Shown: positions 49,381-60,459, numbered from the stretch's first letter. The stretch: 64,000 bases of DNA from Psychrosphaera algicola (GCF_028401425.1 NZ_JAQOMS010000002.1:4588001-4652000), one strand, 5' to 3'. Notes: generated by a model from the sequence alone, not told the origin. Made by a program: numbers and translations.

Positions 49381-51230
49381 ATGCTAGAAAGAATTAGAGA
49401 AGGTTCTCAAGGAATCGTTGCCAAATCCGTATTGGGTTTAGTTATTTTTACCTTTGCCATTAGTGGTATCGGTAGTTATATAAATAGTACATCGGATAGC
49501 ACAGTTATTTCAGTTAATGGTGTTGAAATCACCAAATCTGAAGTTGATCAGGCATATCAAAATGGTCGTCAACAATTGCAATCACAATATGGTGAAATGG
49601 TAGAGCAATTATTTGCCGACGAAGCCTATGTTGCAACTTACCGCGAACAAATTATTGATAACTTAGTTGTTGAAGAGCTACAAAAACAACAAGCTAAAGA
49701 AATTGGCGTACGCGTTAGCGACGAACAAATTCGTAAAGCAATTATCGAAATGCCAGCTTTCCAACTCGCTGGTGAATTTAGCAATGATATTTACTTGGCA
49801 AAAATACGCCAAGCGGGATATTCAGCTAGTCAATTCCGTGAAATGTTACGTCAACAATTGAGCCGTACGCAATTTGCAGGCTCTGTAATGGGCTCTGAAT
49901 TTGTATTACCGTCAGAGAAGCAACAATTTGCCGCTTTGTTTAATCAAACTCGTTCATTTGACTTAGTCAAATTTGATGCAAAAGCATTAGAAGCGTCAAT
50001 TACGCTTGAAGAAGCAGACATCAAAAATTATTTTGAATTAAATGCATCTCGCTACCAGACGCAGGAAAAAATCTCTTTTGAATATATTTTGATCGACAGC
50101 GAAAAACTTGCAAGTAAAGTTGTTGTCTCAGAAGAAGAGTTGAAAACGTATTACACAAATAATATTGCTGAGTTTACAACAGCTGAAAAACGTCGTATTT
50201 CACATATTCTAGTTGAATCTGGCGATGCAGCTAAGGTTGCTGAAATTCAAGCTAAGCTAGATGCGGGCGAAAATTTCGCTGACGTAGCTAAGTCTTTATC
50301 TGAAGATTCATTCAGTGCTGAAAACGGTGGTGACTTAGAATATTTCGAATCTGGCGTATTTGGTGACGCATTTGACTCAGCAGTAACGTCATTATCTACA
50401 GTTGGTGAAGTTTCACCATTAGTAGAAACAGACGGCGGTCAGCATTTCATTACGTTAACAGAGTTAACACCTGAAGTTGTTAAGCCATTTGCTGAAGTAA
50501 AAGAAACTATTGCTGAAGAAGCACGTCAATCTAAAGTTACTGAATTGTATATTGAAGCACAAACTAAAGTGACAGAAGTGGCCTTTGAAGTACCGGACGA
50601 TCTTACTGACGCAGCTAAAGAAGCTGGTTTAGAATTAAGCACTCAAAAATTAGCGAGTCGTTATCAATTAACGGGTGACTTAAGCAATCCTCTATTAGTG
50701 AACAAAGTCTTTGATGTCGACTTTATTTCTGAAGGCCTAAATAGTGACCTGATTGAATTGAGTGATACCAAGTCAATCGTTGTTCGTGCCCTAGAGCATG
50801 AAGCCTCGCGTCCACAGACGTTAGAAGAAGTTAAAGGGTTAGTGACAAGCGCATTAACTAAACAAAAGCGTCAGAACTTGCTCAGGAGCAAGCTAAAGCG
50901 CTATTAGCTAAAATCTCTGAAGGGTTTGATTATACAACGGACTCATCATTGGCTGCGGAAACGTTTACTCGTGTAGATCGTAACAATACTGCTGTTGATA
51001 GAGCGGTTAAAGAACATGTGTTTACAATGCCTAAACCAGCAACTGACGCTACGAGCTCAGACTGGGTTGATATGGCCAATGGCAGCGCAGCTGTTGTTGT
51101 TTTAAAAGCCGTAGATGTCAATGTTAATGGCGATAAAAATGCTGGTGAACAAGTTGCCGGCATTTTATCTCAAGCGACAAACAAAGCATTTATTGAGTCG
51201 GCTAGACTAAGTGCAGAAATTGAACGTTAA
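49381..51230 (+). CDS. ppiD: periplasmic folding chaperone PpiD, SurA-like parvulin (one frameshift)
   Basis: Inner-membrane-anchored periplasmic chaperone near the Sec exit. ATG 49381 (MLERIREGSQGIVAK) is chosen over the in-frame GTG 49375 by homology and AAGAGAAG spacing. One membrane segment (VLGLVIFTFAISGIGSYI), SurA-like N-domain, and a parvulin domain (KRRISHILVESGDAAKV ... GGDLEYFESGVF). The first frame ends near 50907; a missing A in the A run around 50868 restores ASELAQEQAKALLAKIS and leads to the end at 51230. About 617 residues, a usual PpiD length. Confidence 0.93.
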
Positions 51231-51251
51231 TACCGCTTTGGTATAAAAAAC

Positions 51252-51280
51252 AAAAAACCTCGATTTATTCGAGGTTTTTT
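51252..51280. terminator. terminator after ppiD, between convergent genes
   Basis: AAAAAACCTCGA / TCGAGGTTTTTT perfect stem; A and T runs suit both strands. Confidence 0.9.
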
Positions 51281-51329
51281 ATGTCAAAAATTTATCGTCA
51301 ACTACAGACGGTTTCGATTCAAATTATTG

Positions 51330-51605
51330 CTAGGAATCTGGAAATTTACCCTTAAGTAAATAACTAAAGGCGATAAGTTCAGCGATGACGACGTACATAT
51401 TTGGAGGGATTTTGTCACCTACCGCCATTGTTTCTAACCGTTTAAACAATACCTCATCTTTATGTATCAATATATTATGGGCACGTGCGTGTTCAATAAT
51501 TTGATCAGCGAGTTCGTTGTAACCTTTACTGACGATTTCAGGTGCACTAAAACCATCGTAAACTAAAGACAGTGCTTCGGTATTTTTATGATGATGATTT
51601 TTCAT
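51330..51605 (-). CDS. FlhB C-terminal-domain-like protein
   Basis: 91 residues matching the cytoplasmic C-terminal domain of FlhB/type III export switch proteins without the membrane part: TEALSLVYDGFSAPEIVSKG, YNELADQIIEHARAHNI, HKDEVLFKRLETMAVGD and IPPNMYVVIAELIAFSYLL. The NPTH autocleavage motif of true FlhB is absent, because the protein begins after it. Its ATG overlaps the stop of the upstream FliK-like gene by four bases (ATGA), so the two are co-translated. Homologues accompany flagellar hook-length control proteins in other bacteria; precise function unclear. Confidence 0.85.
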   Translation of the reverse strand: MKNHHHKNTEALSLVYDGFSAPEIVSKGYNELADQIIEHARAHNILIHKDEVLFKRLETMAVGDKIPPNMYVVIAELIAFSYLLKGKFPDS

Positions 51606-52509
51606 ATCTTAATATCTATTAAACCAGTAGATTTAGCCGGCGACGGTTGAATTAACGCACTGTCGACTGCGAAGTTGGCTTGGCATTCAAACCCTAATGC
51701 GGTAAATCTATTTTGTAAAAGGGGCCAACAGCTGTTCACACGCTCAAGCATGACCGCAGACGAACACGTATTGGTGAATTGCAAATTTTGATTACGTAAA
51801 CGGACATTACAACGCGCAATTCCAATACTTTCTAAGGTGATTTGAAAGTCGAATGAAAGTAATTGTTGTTCTATCTTCTGATCGTTATTTGAACTCGATT
51901 GCTGTTTTATTGAAATAAGTGATTTGGCTTTTTCGTCTAACAAAATAATTAAATTTAGAAGTGACGAACTACTGTCTTGGTTTGTTTGTCCAATTTGCCT
52001 TTTACTGGCGCTTATTTCCGTTATCGGGTCATCCATGAATAGTAAGGCGGTTAGTTGGTTGTTTCTCAGTTCCAGTTGAGTAAGCCGATGATCAAGTTTA
52101 GATGAGCTAACCCCGTTAATTGCGATAAAAGTTTATTTATTTCCTTTGGCACTGAAACATTTTTATCATTTTGTTGTCTACTGAGGTACTGCGTCATCAG
52201 CACCGTCATTGCCGGATTGAGAGTTAAGTTCGCTGGTCGAAGAGAGGAGGGTAGATAAACTTCTAATCGAGTCGTCGCTTGCATTAATAATACGGTTTGA
52301 GAATCTAATAATTGACGTTGGTTAATGGAAACCCGTTTTGGCGAGATATCGATGTTTGTCAATTGAGGCATATTCTGGACCGTGAGGAGCAGATGTTGAT
52401 CTACTTTAGCGACAGCCCGTATAGGTGACGATACTAATGCAATAGATACATCAGCAGCACGGTTTTGGGTAACTTGTCCTAATTGTGAAGAACTTGGAAT
52501 ATGCGACAC
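51602..52509 (-). CDS. FliK-like (flagellar hook-length control type) protein (one frameshift)
   Basis: About 302 residues, polar and Gln/Ser-rich N-terminal part (MSHIPSSSQLGQVTQNRAAD), then a C-terminal domain FQITLESIGIARCNVRLRNQ with FTNTCSSAVMLERVNSCWP. This is the alternating-strand pattern of the FliK C-terminal (hook length control) domain. The first frame ends NLIIGLLNWN; one base over, near 52095, it reads LDHRLTQLELRNNQLTALL and joins MDDPITEISASKRQIGQ. Paired with the FlhB-like gene downstream. Assignment is by fold pattern and pairing. Confidence 0.6.
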
Positions 52510-52754
52510 AATAAATACCTTATGAGCGTGTTCTTAAAGTACCAAAAAGTGGCAAATTTAGTGATCAGTTTGCCTGAATATCTAGGTAGCGGCAAATTCA
52601 TTATGTTACAATGCCGCGTTTTATTTCGGATCTTCAGGCATTTATCGAAGACTACGAAAAATTAAAATACCACTGGTCGTAACGACCAGACTCATAATAG
52701 ACGGCAAAAAGCTGTTTATAAAGTTTACAAAGTTAACTAGTAGAAAGTATTAAT

Positions 52755-54717
52755 ATGATCCCAGAGTTAGGTAATTTTGCGCTTTATATCGCATTCGGAT
52801 TTAGTTTACTGTTATCCATACTGCCGTTTATCGGTCTTCGTAAGTCAAATATGGGGTTAATGCAAACAGCCCCTAATTTAGCGGTTGGCCTTTTTGTTTT
52901 CACCTTGTTTGCATTTTTATGCCTTGTTTTCGCGTTTGTTACCGACGACTTTACGGTATTAAATGTCGCTCAAAACTCCAACTCTGCATTGCCGGTTCAG
53001 TATAAGTTTGCCGCATCTTTTGGTAGTCACGAAGGTTCGTTCCTGTTGTGGTTGTTAATGCAGTCTGGCTGGGCCTGCGCAGTGGCCGTGTGGTCTAAAT
53101 CGTTACCTACGACAATGCGTACGCGTGTATTGATGGTGATTGGCTGGATTTGTGTTGGGTTTTACGCTTATATCATTACGGTTTCTAATCCGTTTGACCG
53201 TACATTACCGTTTTTTCCGGTCGATGGCGCTGACTTAAATCCGCTATTACAAGATATTGGTATGATCATACACCCACCTTTGTTGTACATGGGTTATGTT
53301 GGAATGAGTATTTGTTTCTCTTTTGCAATTGCGGCTTTGTTAAGTGGCGATCTTGACTCTACGTGGGCTAAATGGTCACGTCCATGGACTGCTGTTGCTT
53401 ATGGGCTTTTTAACACTCGGCATCACCATTGGTTCTTGGTGGGCTTATTCTGAGCTCGGCTGGGGCGGTTGGTGGTTCTGGGACCCAGTAGAAAACGCTT
53501 CTTTAATGCCTTGGCTTGTTGCAACGGCTTTGTTGCACTCATTAGCTGTTGCCGAAAAACGAAATGCCTTTAAAAGTTGGACTGTATTTTTAGCCATTGC
53601 ATCGTTTTCGTTAAGTCTATTGGGCACATTTTTAGTTCGTTCTGGCGTCATTGTTTCGGTTCATGCTTTCGCAACGGACCCTGCACGAGGTGTGTTTATT
53701 CTTGTTTTGCTGGCGATTGTGATTGGCGGCAGTTTGTTGTTGTATAGCTTAAAAGCAGGATTAATTAAAAGTGTTGGCAAGTTTTCTATTTTTTCTCGTG
53801 AATCTAGCCTTTGGCTTAACAATGTCTTTTTAGTTGCTGCGACCATCATTGTTTTATTAGGTACCTTGCTACCTCTTGTGCATAAAGAAATTGGTCTTGG
53901 TACCATTTCAATAGGCGAACCTTTCTTTAATCAGATGTTTACTTATCTCATTGTGCCATTTGCATTATTAATCGGTATTGCGCCACACATTCGATGGAAA
54001 CAAGACAAACCGAATAAATTTGTGGCTACTCCGTTGATTATTTGTTTGGCGTCGGTCGCTCTGTCTTACCTTTGGTTAGTTGTCGAATTTGGTGAGGTTA
54101 AAGGGCTTGCTTGGTTATCGACAAGTTTATTCTGGTGGATCATACTTTTCACCGCCGTTGAGCTGGTAAAGACGACTCAAAAAGTTCGCATAACCAAGTT
54201 GCCTTTAAGTCATTTTGCTATGGTCTTAGGGCATGTCGGTTTGGCCTTTGTTATTGCAGGAGTTGGCTTAACGAGTCAATATTCTACAGAACGGGATGTG
54301 AAAATGTTTGTGGGTGGCAGCGAATCGTTTTCTGGTTTTGACTTTAAATTTGTAAAACTACAAGATGTTAAAGGTCCAAATTATGATGGATGGGCGGCGC
54401 AAATTGATATCACACAACAAGGACAAGAAGTATCCACTTTGTTGGCTGAAAAGCGTTTTTATCCTGTACAACGCAATACTATGACAGAAGCAGCGATAGA
54501 CGCGACATTTTTCCGCGACATTTATATTTCACTAGGCGAGCAGCTTCCTGATAAAGGATGGGCTTTACGTTTGCATCTTAAGCCTTATGTCAGATGGTTT
54601 TGGTTTGGTGGTATTGTTGTCGCATTTGCAGGAGCATTGATAGTCGCTGACAAGCGGTACCGCCAGCAAAAGCCGTCTGTTCGAATGCGTAGTTCTGCCG
54701 CCGCGGAGATTGTGTAA
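52755..54717 (+). CDS. ccmF: cytochrome c-type biogenesis protein CcmF (one frameshift)
   Basis: Polytopic inner-membrane subunit of the haem ligation complex. MIPELGNFALYIAFGFSLLL start, FAASFGSHEGSFLLWLLMQS, HPPLLYMGYVGM with the family's conserved His, and the tryptophan-rich WWD domain (YSELGWGGWWFWDPVENASL). The first frame ends at 53453; a loss near 53405 shifts AVA to MGFLTLGITIGSWWAYSELG in the next frame. About 654 residues with many membrane segments. Followed by ccmG with a one-base overlap. Confidence 0.95.
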
Positions 54718-55290
54718 TGAAGTATAAATTAAGCTTGTTTCTCCCCTTGATTATTTTTGTGATCTTAGTTGGCTTTTTACTAAAAGGCTTATTTAGCGAT
54801 CCTCGTCAACGCGACTCCGCAGTGGTTGGTAAGTCGTTCCCTGAATTTCAATTACCCGATTTAATGAATGAAGAAAAAGTTCACTCATTACAAACACTAA
54901 GAGGTGAAAAAGTGCTCCTTAATGTTTGGGAGTACCTGGTGCATTACTTGTAAATATGAACTGCCTTTTTTGACAAAAATTAAAACGGAATATGGCGTTA
55001 AGGTTGTCGGTATTTATTACGATCAAAATCACGCGCCTGAGTTTGGTCAATTTGCAAATATTCCTCAGATCCAAATTGAAGTTAAACAATTGCTAGCTCA
55101 ACTTGGTGACCCTTATCAATTTCATATATTAGATCTCGACCGCACTTTGTCTTTAGATTTGGGTGTCACGGGCGCTCCTGAAACCTTTCTGATGGATTCA
55201 AATGGGGTAATCAAAGCCCACCATATGGGAGATGTTAATGAGCGAGTTTGGCGCGATAAATTGGCACCAATTTGGAATGAAATGCAATGA
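54717..55290 (+). CDS. ccmG: thiol:disulfide interchange protein CcmG/DsbE (one frameshift)
   Basis: Membrane-anchored periplasmic thioredoxin that reduces apocytochrome/CcmH cysteines. Signal anchor LFLPLIIFVILVGFLLKGLF, GKSFPEFQLPDLMNEEKVHS. The frame breaks near 54930 (LLNVW), then GSTWCITCKYELPFLTK with the active-site Cys pair, GIYYDQNHAPEFGQFAN and GVTGAPETFLMDSNGVI. The active site reads WCITC where most relatives have WCPTC. About 190 residues. The last bases overlap the ccmH start. Confidence 0.92.
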
Positions 55291-55787
55291 TGAAATCAAT
55301 TTCAATATTAATCGTGATCCTAGCTTCACTGGTTAGCGTTAAATCTTATGGCTTTGACGAAATGGTGACGTTTGACAATCCTAAGCAAGAAGCCGAATAC
55401 CGGGAACTTATAAAAGAGTTGCGGTGTCCTAAATGCCAAAACCAGAATATTGCAGACTCAAATGCCATTGTTGCAAAAGATATGCGGGCAAAAGCTTTAT
55501 TGTTATTACAAGAAGGCAAAAGCAAACAACAAGTTGTTGACTATATGATTAATCGCTACGGACAATTTGCTCATTATCGCCCACCAGTTAATATCGCTAC
55601 AATTATGTTGTGGGCTATCCCAGTAGGTTTCATCCTTATGTGTATCATTTTATTGTGGCGACGCAGTCGACTGTCAATGCAAGTTGATAATGCCACCGAC
55701 ACCGCGGGATTAAATTCAGAACTTGATAATTTGTTAGATGAAGTTAGTGACCTACAAAACGCAGAAACGACGAGGAACAATCCGTGA
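55287..55787 (+). CDS. ccmH: cytochrome c maturation protein CcmH (CycL-type)
   Basis: Membrane thiol-oxidoreductase that handles the apocytochrome CXXCH. Signal peptide MMKSISILIVILASLVSV, then the family motif LRCPKCQNQNIADSNA with the reactive Cys pair, DMRAKALLLLQEGKSKQQVV and YMINRYGQFAHYRPP. One membrane segment (TIMLWAIPVGFILMCIILLW). 166 residues, intact. Two adjacent ATGs (55287 and 55290); both overlap the ccmG stop. Confidence 0.94.
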   Translation: MMKSISILIVILASLVSVKSYGFDEMVTFDNPKQEAEYRELIKELRCPKCQNQNIADSNAIVAKDMRAKALLLLQEGKSKQQVVDYMINRYGQFAHYRPPVNIATIMLWAIPVGFILMCIILLWRRSRLSMQVDNATDTAGLNSELDNLLDEVSDLQNAETTRNNP

Positions 55788-57028
55788 GCAGTCTATTTTT
55801 TAGTTTTATCGGAATGTGCATTGTCGCGTTAGTGTTTATATGTGTACCGCTATTTCGATTCAGCCAATTTGGCCATAAACGTAATGCTTCGGCGCAGTGG
55901 TTTGAACAACGTCTTGCAGAATTAACAGACGAACTAGAACAAGGCCGTTTTACTCAGCAACAATACGAGTTTGCAGTTACCGAATTAAAACTGACCACTA
56001 AATTCGAACTGACCAAAGAGAATAAGGTACAACCCACGATTATTAATGAATTTGGTTTCAGTTCAAAAATATTAATATCGGTTCTGTTTGTTGTATTTAT
56101 CTCTGGGTTTTATTTGTTTTATGGCAATTATACAAAGTTGTCTAATTGGCAGGATTCAATTGATGAGTTACCTGATTTAACTCAAAAAATAATTCAAAAT
56201 CAAAACCAAGCACCGACCGTTCAAGAATTGCAAAGTTTCGCTTTGGGATTAAGAACAAAATTAGCGGTAAAAGACGAAGCGATTGGATGGATGTTATTAG
56301 GTCGTACTTTATTGGCTTTAAACGATATAAACTCTGCGATAGATGCATTCAAAAAATCCTACGATAGAGATCCTAAAAGCGTAACCAATATTGTCAATTA
56401 CGCACAGGCTCTTTATTTAAAAGGAGAGGACTTTGAACTGGGTAAAGCAGTAAACATATTGCGCGAAGCATTATATTTACAACCAGATAATATGATGGCT
56501 TTGATCATTTTTGGTGAAAGTAACCTACTATTAAAACGTTTTGATAATGCGAAAGAAGCATTTGAATTGGCATTGTCTCAGCTTAATGCTGATGACGAGC
56601 GCACTGTCGCTTTACGTCAACGAATTGAATTTATTAATCAAAGCACAGGTACACAAACACCTGATACGCAAACTAACGACATACAAAATGGATTAACAAT
56701 TACAGTGCAACTAGATGACCGCGTTACGGCGTCTGGAACACAATTTCGTTATTTATTTTTATTCGCCAAGTCAGCGTCAAGTCCGGTTCCTGTCGCCGTG
56801 AAAAAATTGCCAATAAGCAATTTCCCGTTGACAGTTAATTTATCTGATTCGGATATCATGTTACCAGATGTGAAGTTATCGGATCAGAGTTCAGTTAATA
56901 TTACAGCTCGTTTGTCGATTGACGAAGCGGCTGGTTTGACCGCAGGGGAGTGGCAAGGAGAGTTACTTGATATTAAGCCCTCAGCAAATGAACCTATTAC
57001 GATAGTTATTAATAAGGAAACAAAATGA
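55784..57028 (+). CDS. ccmI: cytochrome c-type biogenesis protein CcmI
   Basis: Apocytochrome chaperone of the haem ligation complex. GTG start overlapping the ccmH stop. Two membrane segments (FIGMCIVALVFICVPLF; ILISVLFVVFISGFYLFYG), then periplasmic TPRs (AIGWMLLGRTLLALNDINSA, AIDAFKKSYDRDPKSVTNIV, NYAQALYLKGE) and a C-terminal beta domain (GLTITVQLDDRVTASGTQFR). 414 residues, intact. Completes the ccmFGHI order. Confidence 0.92.
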   Translation: MSSLFFSFIGMCIVALVFICVPLFRFSQFGHKRNASAQWFEQRLAELTDELEQGRFTQQQYEFAVTELKLTTKFELTKENKVQPTIINEFGFSSKILISVLFVVFISGFYLFYGNYTKLSNWQDSIDELPDLTQKIIQNQNQAPTVQELQSFALGLRTKLAVKDEAIGWMLLGRTLLALNDINSAIDAFKKSYDRDPKSVTNIVNYAQALYLKGEDFELGKAVNILREALYLQPDNMMALIIFGESNLLLKRFDNAKEAFELALSQLNADDERTVALRQRIEFINQSTGTQTPDTQTNDIQNGLTITVQLDDRVTASGTQFRYLFLFAKSASSPVPVAVKKLPISNFPLTVNLSDSDIMLPDVKLSDQSSVNITARLSIDEAAGLTAGEWQGELLDIKPSANEPITIVINKETK

Positions 57029-57810
57029 AGTCAACTTGGATTAAACAAGTCGTTTTAATCACTTTCGTATTGTTGTTGTCTGCCTGTGCCAAAACGCCAG
57101 AGCCACAACCTGTGGATGCGACCAACACGGAACAAGTGATAGCCCCTATTGTTGATGAACGTGACCCGTTTGAGTCGATGAACCGTTCATTATGGGATTT
57201 TAACTGGAATGTTTTAGACAAATACGTATTAAGACCTTTGGCCGTTGGTTATTCAGAATATTTGCCAAGACCAGCTCAAACAGGTGTCCGTAATTTTGTG
57301 ACGAACCTTGAAGAAGCCAGGTTATGCGGTAAATAGCTTACTGCAAGGTAAAGTAAAACATAGCGGTAAAGCAGTAGGTCGTTTCCTGATTAACTCTACG
57401 GTGGGAATTTTTGGCCTGATTGACGTTGCTGACTATATGGGAATAGAACGCCACAAAGAAGATGCAGGGCAGACTATGGGTATTTATGGTGTTGGTAACG
57501 GACCTTACGTTATGATCCTAGGTTACGGTCCTACAACTATTCGAGACGGTACGGGGATTTTATTGATGGTCAAATCTTTCCACTGTATTTACTTGATTGG
57601 CCAGCAGCCTTGTTAAAAACGGGTATTAAAGCCGTTTACACTCGTGCTGATTTAATCGCGCAAGAGGGTATGATTGAGAATTCTGTAGACTCTTACATTT
57701 TTGTCAAAGAGGTTTATTACCAAAACCAGAATTTCAAACTTCACGACGGCAACCCGCCGCTTGAAGAACCTGAAGAGTTTGATGAAGCGTTTTTAGACGA
57801 GATAGATTAA
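57025..57810 (+). CDS. mlaA: MlaA (VacJ) outer-membrane lipoprotein (two frameshifts)
   Basis: Lipoprotein of the Mla pathway that removes mislocalised phospholipids from the outer leaflet. Lipobox LLLSACAKT near residue 21; then DPFESMNRSLWDFNWNVLD and LRPLAVGYSEYLPRPAQTGV. Breaks near 57317 (then PGYAVNSLLQGKVKHSGKAV, INSTVGIFGLIDVA) and near 57563 (then WPAALLKTGIKAVYTRADLI). Acidic tail ends LEEPEEFDEAFLDEID. About 260 residues. ATG overlaps the ccmI stop by four bases, an operon link. Confidence 0.92.
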
Positions 57811-57860
57811 TAAAATAAATAGTGCTGAAACTGAGTTATACAATCGATTTCAGTCAAATA

Positions 57861-57897
57861 AAAAGGCCAAATTCAATATTCTTGAATTTGGCCTTTT
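57861..57897. terminator. bidirectional terminator between mlaA and ilvH
   Basis: AAAAGGCCAAATTCAA / TTGAATTTGGCCTTTT stem; A and T runs on both sides suit the convergent genes. Confidence 0.88.
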
Positions 57898-57922
57898 AGT
57901 ATGGATTAGTTAATGAAGTGGC

Positions 57923-58420
57923 TTAAGGTTTTAATGCCTTTTCACCACGACCGATACCAACTACGCCAGAGCGTACGGTTTCAATAATCGTTCCGTTATC
58001 TCTCATAACATCGATAAAGGCGTCGACTTTACCAGAAGTACCGAGCATTTGAACGGTGTAAGCACGGCTTGCTACGTCCACAATTTGGCCTCTGAAAATA
58101 TCGGCACAGCGTTTTATTTCTTCACGTTGTTCGTTTGTGTCAGCTGCTATTTTTACAAGCACGATTTCACGTTCAACATGAGCACTTTCCGTTAGTTCTC
58201 GAACCTTTAAAACGTCAACAAGCTTATTGACTTGTTTGGTAATTTGCTCGATAACACGTTGATCGCCTTCCGTTGTAATCGTAATACGCGATAAGCTGTC
58301 GTCGTCGGTCTTAGACACAGTTAAACTGTCAATGTTATAGCCACGTTGCGAAAACAATCCAACAATGCGAGAAAGGGCACCAGCTTCATTTTCCAATAAA
58401 ATAGATAGGATGCGTCTCAT
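57923..58420 (-). CDS. ilvH: acetolactate synthase small (regulatory) subunit
   Basis: Regulatory subunit that makes acetohydroxyacid synthase III valine-sensitive. 165 residues, intact. N-terminal ACT domain MRRILSILLENEAGALSRIV with GLFSQRGYNIDSLTV, then the second ACT-like domain. ATG overlaps the ilvI stop (TAATG). Confidence 0.95.
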   Translation of the reverse strand: MRRILSILLENEAGALSRIVGLFSQRGYNIDSLTVSKTDDDSLSRITITTEGDQRVIEQITKQVNKLVDVLKVRELTESAHVEREIVLVKIAADTNEQREEIKRCADIFRGQIVDVASRAYTVQMLGTSGKVDAFIDVMRDNGTIIETVRSGVVGIGRGEKALKP

Positions 58421-60179
58421 TATTCTTTCTCCCCTTGAATTTCCCCTGCGACTTTGCCCTTAGGTGCTAAAACCATATCGTCAATTTTTCCACCTTTGAT
58501 TTGCATTGGATAAACATGTGCTGACTGGTCAACAACAATATCCATAAAGACTAATTTGTCTTTCATTGCAAAGGCGTCTTCCATGGCTTGATCTAGTTTC
58601 GCTGGGTCTGTCACACGGATACCAACATGACCATAGGCCTCTGCTAGTTTGACAAAATCTGGAAGTGAGTCCATATAAGAATGAGAATGACGTCCATCAT
58701 AAAACATGGTTTGCCATTGTCTAACCATGCCTAAAGCAGAGTTATTGATGTTAATCACTTTAACTGGAATACCGTATTGTAAACACGTCGCTAGTTCTTG
58801 AATGTTCATTTGAATTGAACCGTCTCCTGTCACACAGGCGACATGAGCATCAGGAAACGCTAATTTAACCCCCATAGCAGCAGGTAAACCAAAGCCCATT
58901 GTGCCTAGACCACCTGAGTTAATCCATTGACGTGGTTTTTTAAACGGATAGTACAATGCAGCAAACATTTGGTGCTGACCGACATCTGACGTAACGTAAG
59001 CATCACCATTTGTCACCTTGTAAAGCGATTCAATGACTTGTTGCGGCATAATTTGGTTGTCAATTTTGCTATAAGCCAAACTGTCTTCTGCACGCCAATC
59101 GTTAATCGTCTTCCACCAAGTTGACATGGCTTCAGGGTCCGTATTGAGATCATGACTGTCGATGTAAGCAAGTAATTGTTCAATAACTTTTTCGCTTCAC
59201 CTACCACTGGCACATTCGCTGGAATGGTTTTAGAAATAGACGTTGGGTCTACATCGACGTGAACGATAGTTGCATTGGGACAAAATTTAGCAACGTTGTT
59301 GGTTACACGGTCGTCAAATCGGGCACCGATGGCAAAAATCACATCAGCGTTGGACATTGATTTATTTGCCTCATACGTGCCGTGCATACCTAACATGCCA
59401 ACAAACTGAGGATGAACGCCAGAAATACCGCCTAACCCCATTAAAGTATTTGTTACCGGTACATTTAGTTTTTCTGCAAGCGCAGTGAGTTGTTCAGATG
59501 CGTTGGCAATTACAATACCGCCACCGGTGTACAAAATAGGGCGTTTAGCGGCACATAAAATTTCTGCCGCTTTTTTGATTTGCTTTGAATGACCTTTAAC
59601 CGTTGGGTTATATGACCGCATATTAATTTCAGCAGGCATTACATAAGGCGCTTTAATTTTTGGATTGACGATATCTTTAGGTAAATCGACAACAACAGGG
59701 CCCGGTCGACCTGTTTTTGCAATGTAATAGGCTTTAGCGATAGCTTCAGGAATATCCTCAGCTCGTTTCACTAAAAAGCTGTGTTTTACGATAGGGCGAG
59801 AACAACCCACCATGTCACATTCTTGGAATGCGTCTTCACCGATAACAGTGGTTGGAACTTGACCAGACAATACAACAAGTGGGATAGAATCCATATATGC
59901 TGTTGCGATGCCGGTAATGGTATTGGTTGCGCCTGGACCTGAGGTCACAAGGACAGAACCTACGTCACCTGTAGCACGAGCATAACCGTCTGCAGCGTGA
60001 ACGGCGGCTTGTTCGTGACGGACAAGAATGTGTTCTATTTTATTATGTTCAAACAAAGCGTCGTATATATCTAATACCGCGCCATAAGGATAACCAAACA
60101 GGTGTTTTACCCCGATGTCTTCTAACGCTTGCACTACCATTTCCGCACCGGATAACATGGTTGGCGAATTCTTCTCCAT
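58420..60179 (-). CDS. ilvI: acetolactate synthase large (catalytic) subunit (one frameshift)
   Basis: ThDP enzyme that forms acetolactate for valine and leucine and acetohydroxybutyrate for isoleucine. ATG 60179; catalytic Glu in ILVRHEQAAVHAADGYARAT, SGPGATNTITGIATAYMDSI, and the ThDP motif VTGDGSIQMNIQELATCLQY with NNSALGMVRQWQ. A missing A in the A run near 59193 shifts the frame; it resumes VIEQLLAYIDSHDL and MSTWWKTINDWRAED. About 587 residues. Position 31 region reads FGYPYGAVLDIYDAL, where the family usually has YPGGA. No leader peptide or attenuator was evident upstream. Confidence 0.94.
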
Positions 60180-60410
60180 CGTATTTTCTCACTTCAAAAC
60201 TTATTGATCGTAGCTAGTTACGTTTTTACTCTAATTCGCACACCGATTACAAGGGCAAATCGCCGAATAAGTAAAATAAATTTATCTATGTTAGGACGAT
60301 TGGTGCGATAACCGTTTATTTACTAAAAAAATAGTGTAATTTTTAACCAATAAGGTGTGGAGATACTTAATTTTGGCGTTTCAATATTACTTAAAAAATA
60401 GCCCATCTTA

Positions 60411-60459
60411 GTTTTAAAAGATTCTAATCTTCGGGTTTTTAAAAGATTGTAATCTTCGG
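60411..60459. repeat. imperfect 24/25-bp tandem duplication at a gene end
   Basis: Two copies of GTTTTAAAAGATTSTAATCTTCGG (one extra T and one C/G difference). The duplication adds KNPKIRIF to the end of the minus-strand NAD(P)-binding protein, because the second copy is read in another phase. Confidence 0.85.

Noticed and set aside
60180..60413. Leader peptide or attenuator upstream of ilvI
   Set aside because: No short frame rich in Ile, Leu or Val and no alternative terminator hairpins were found.
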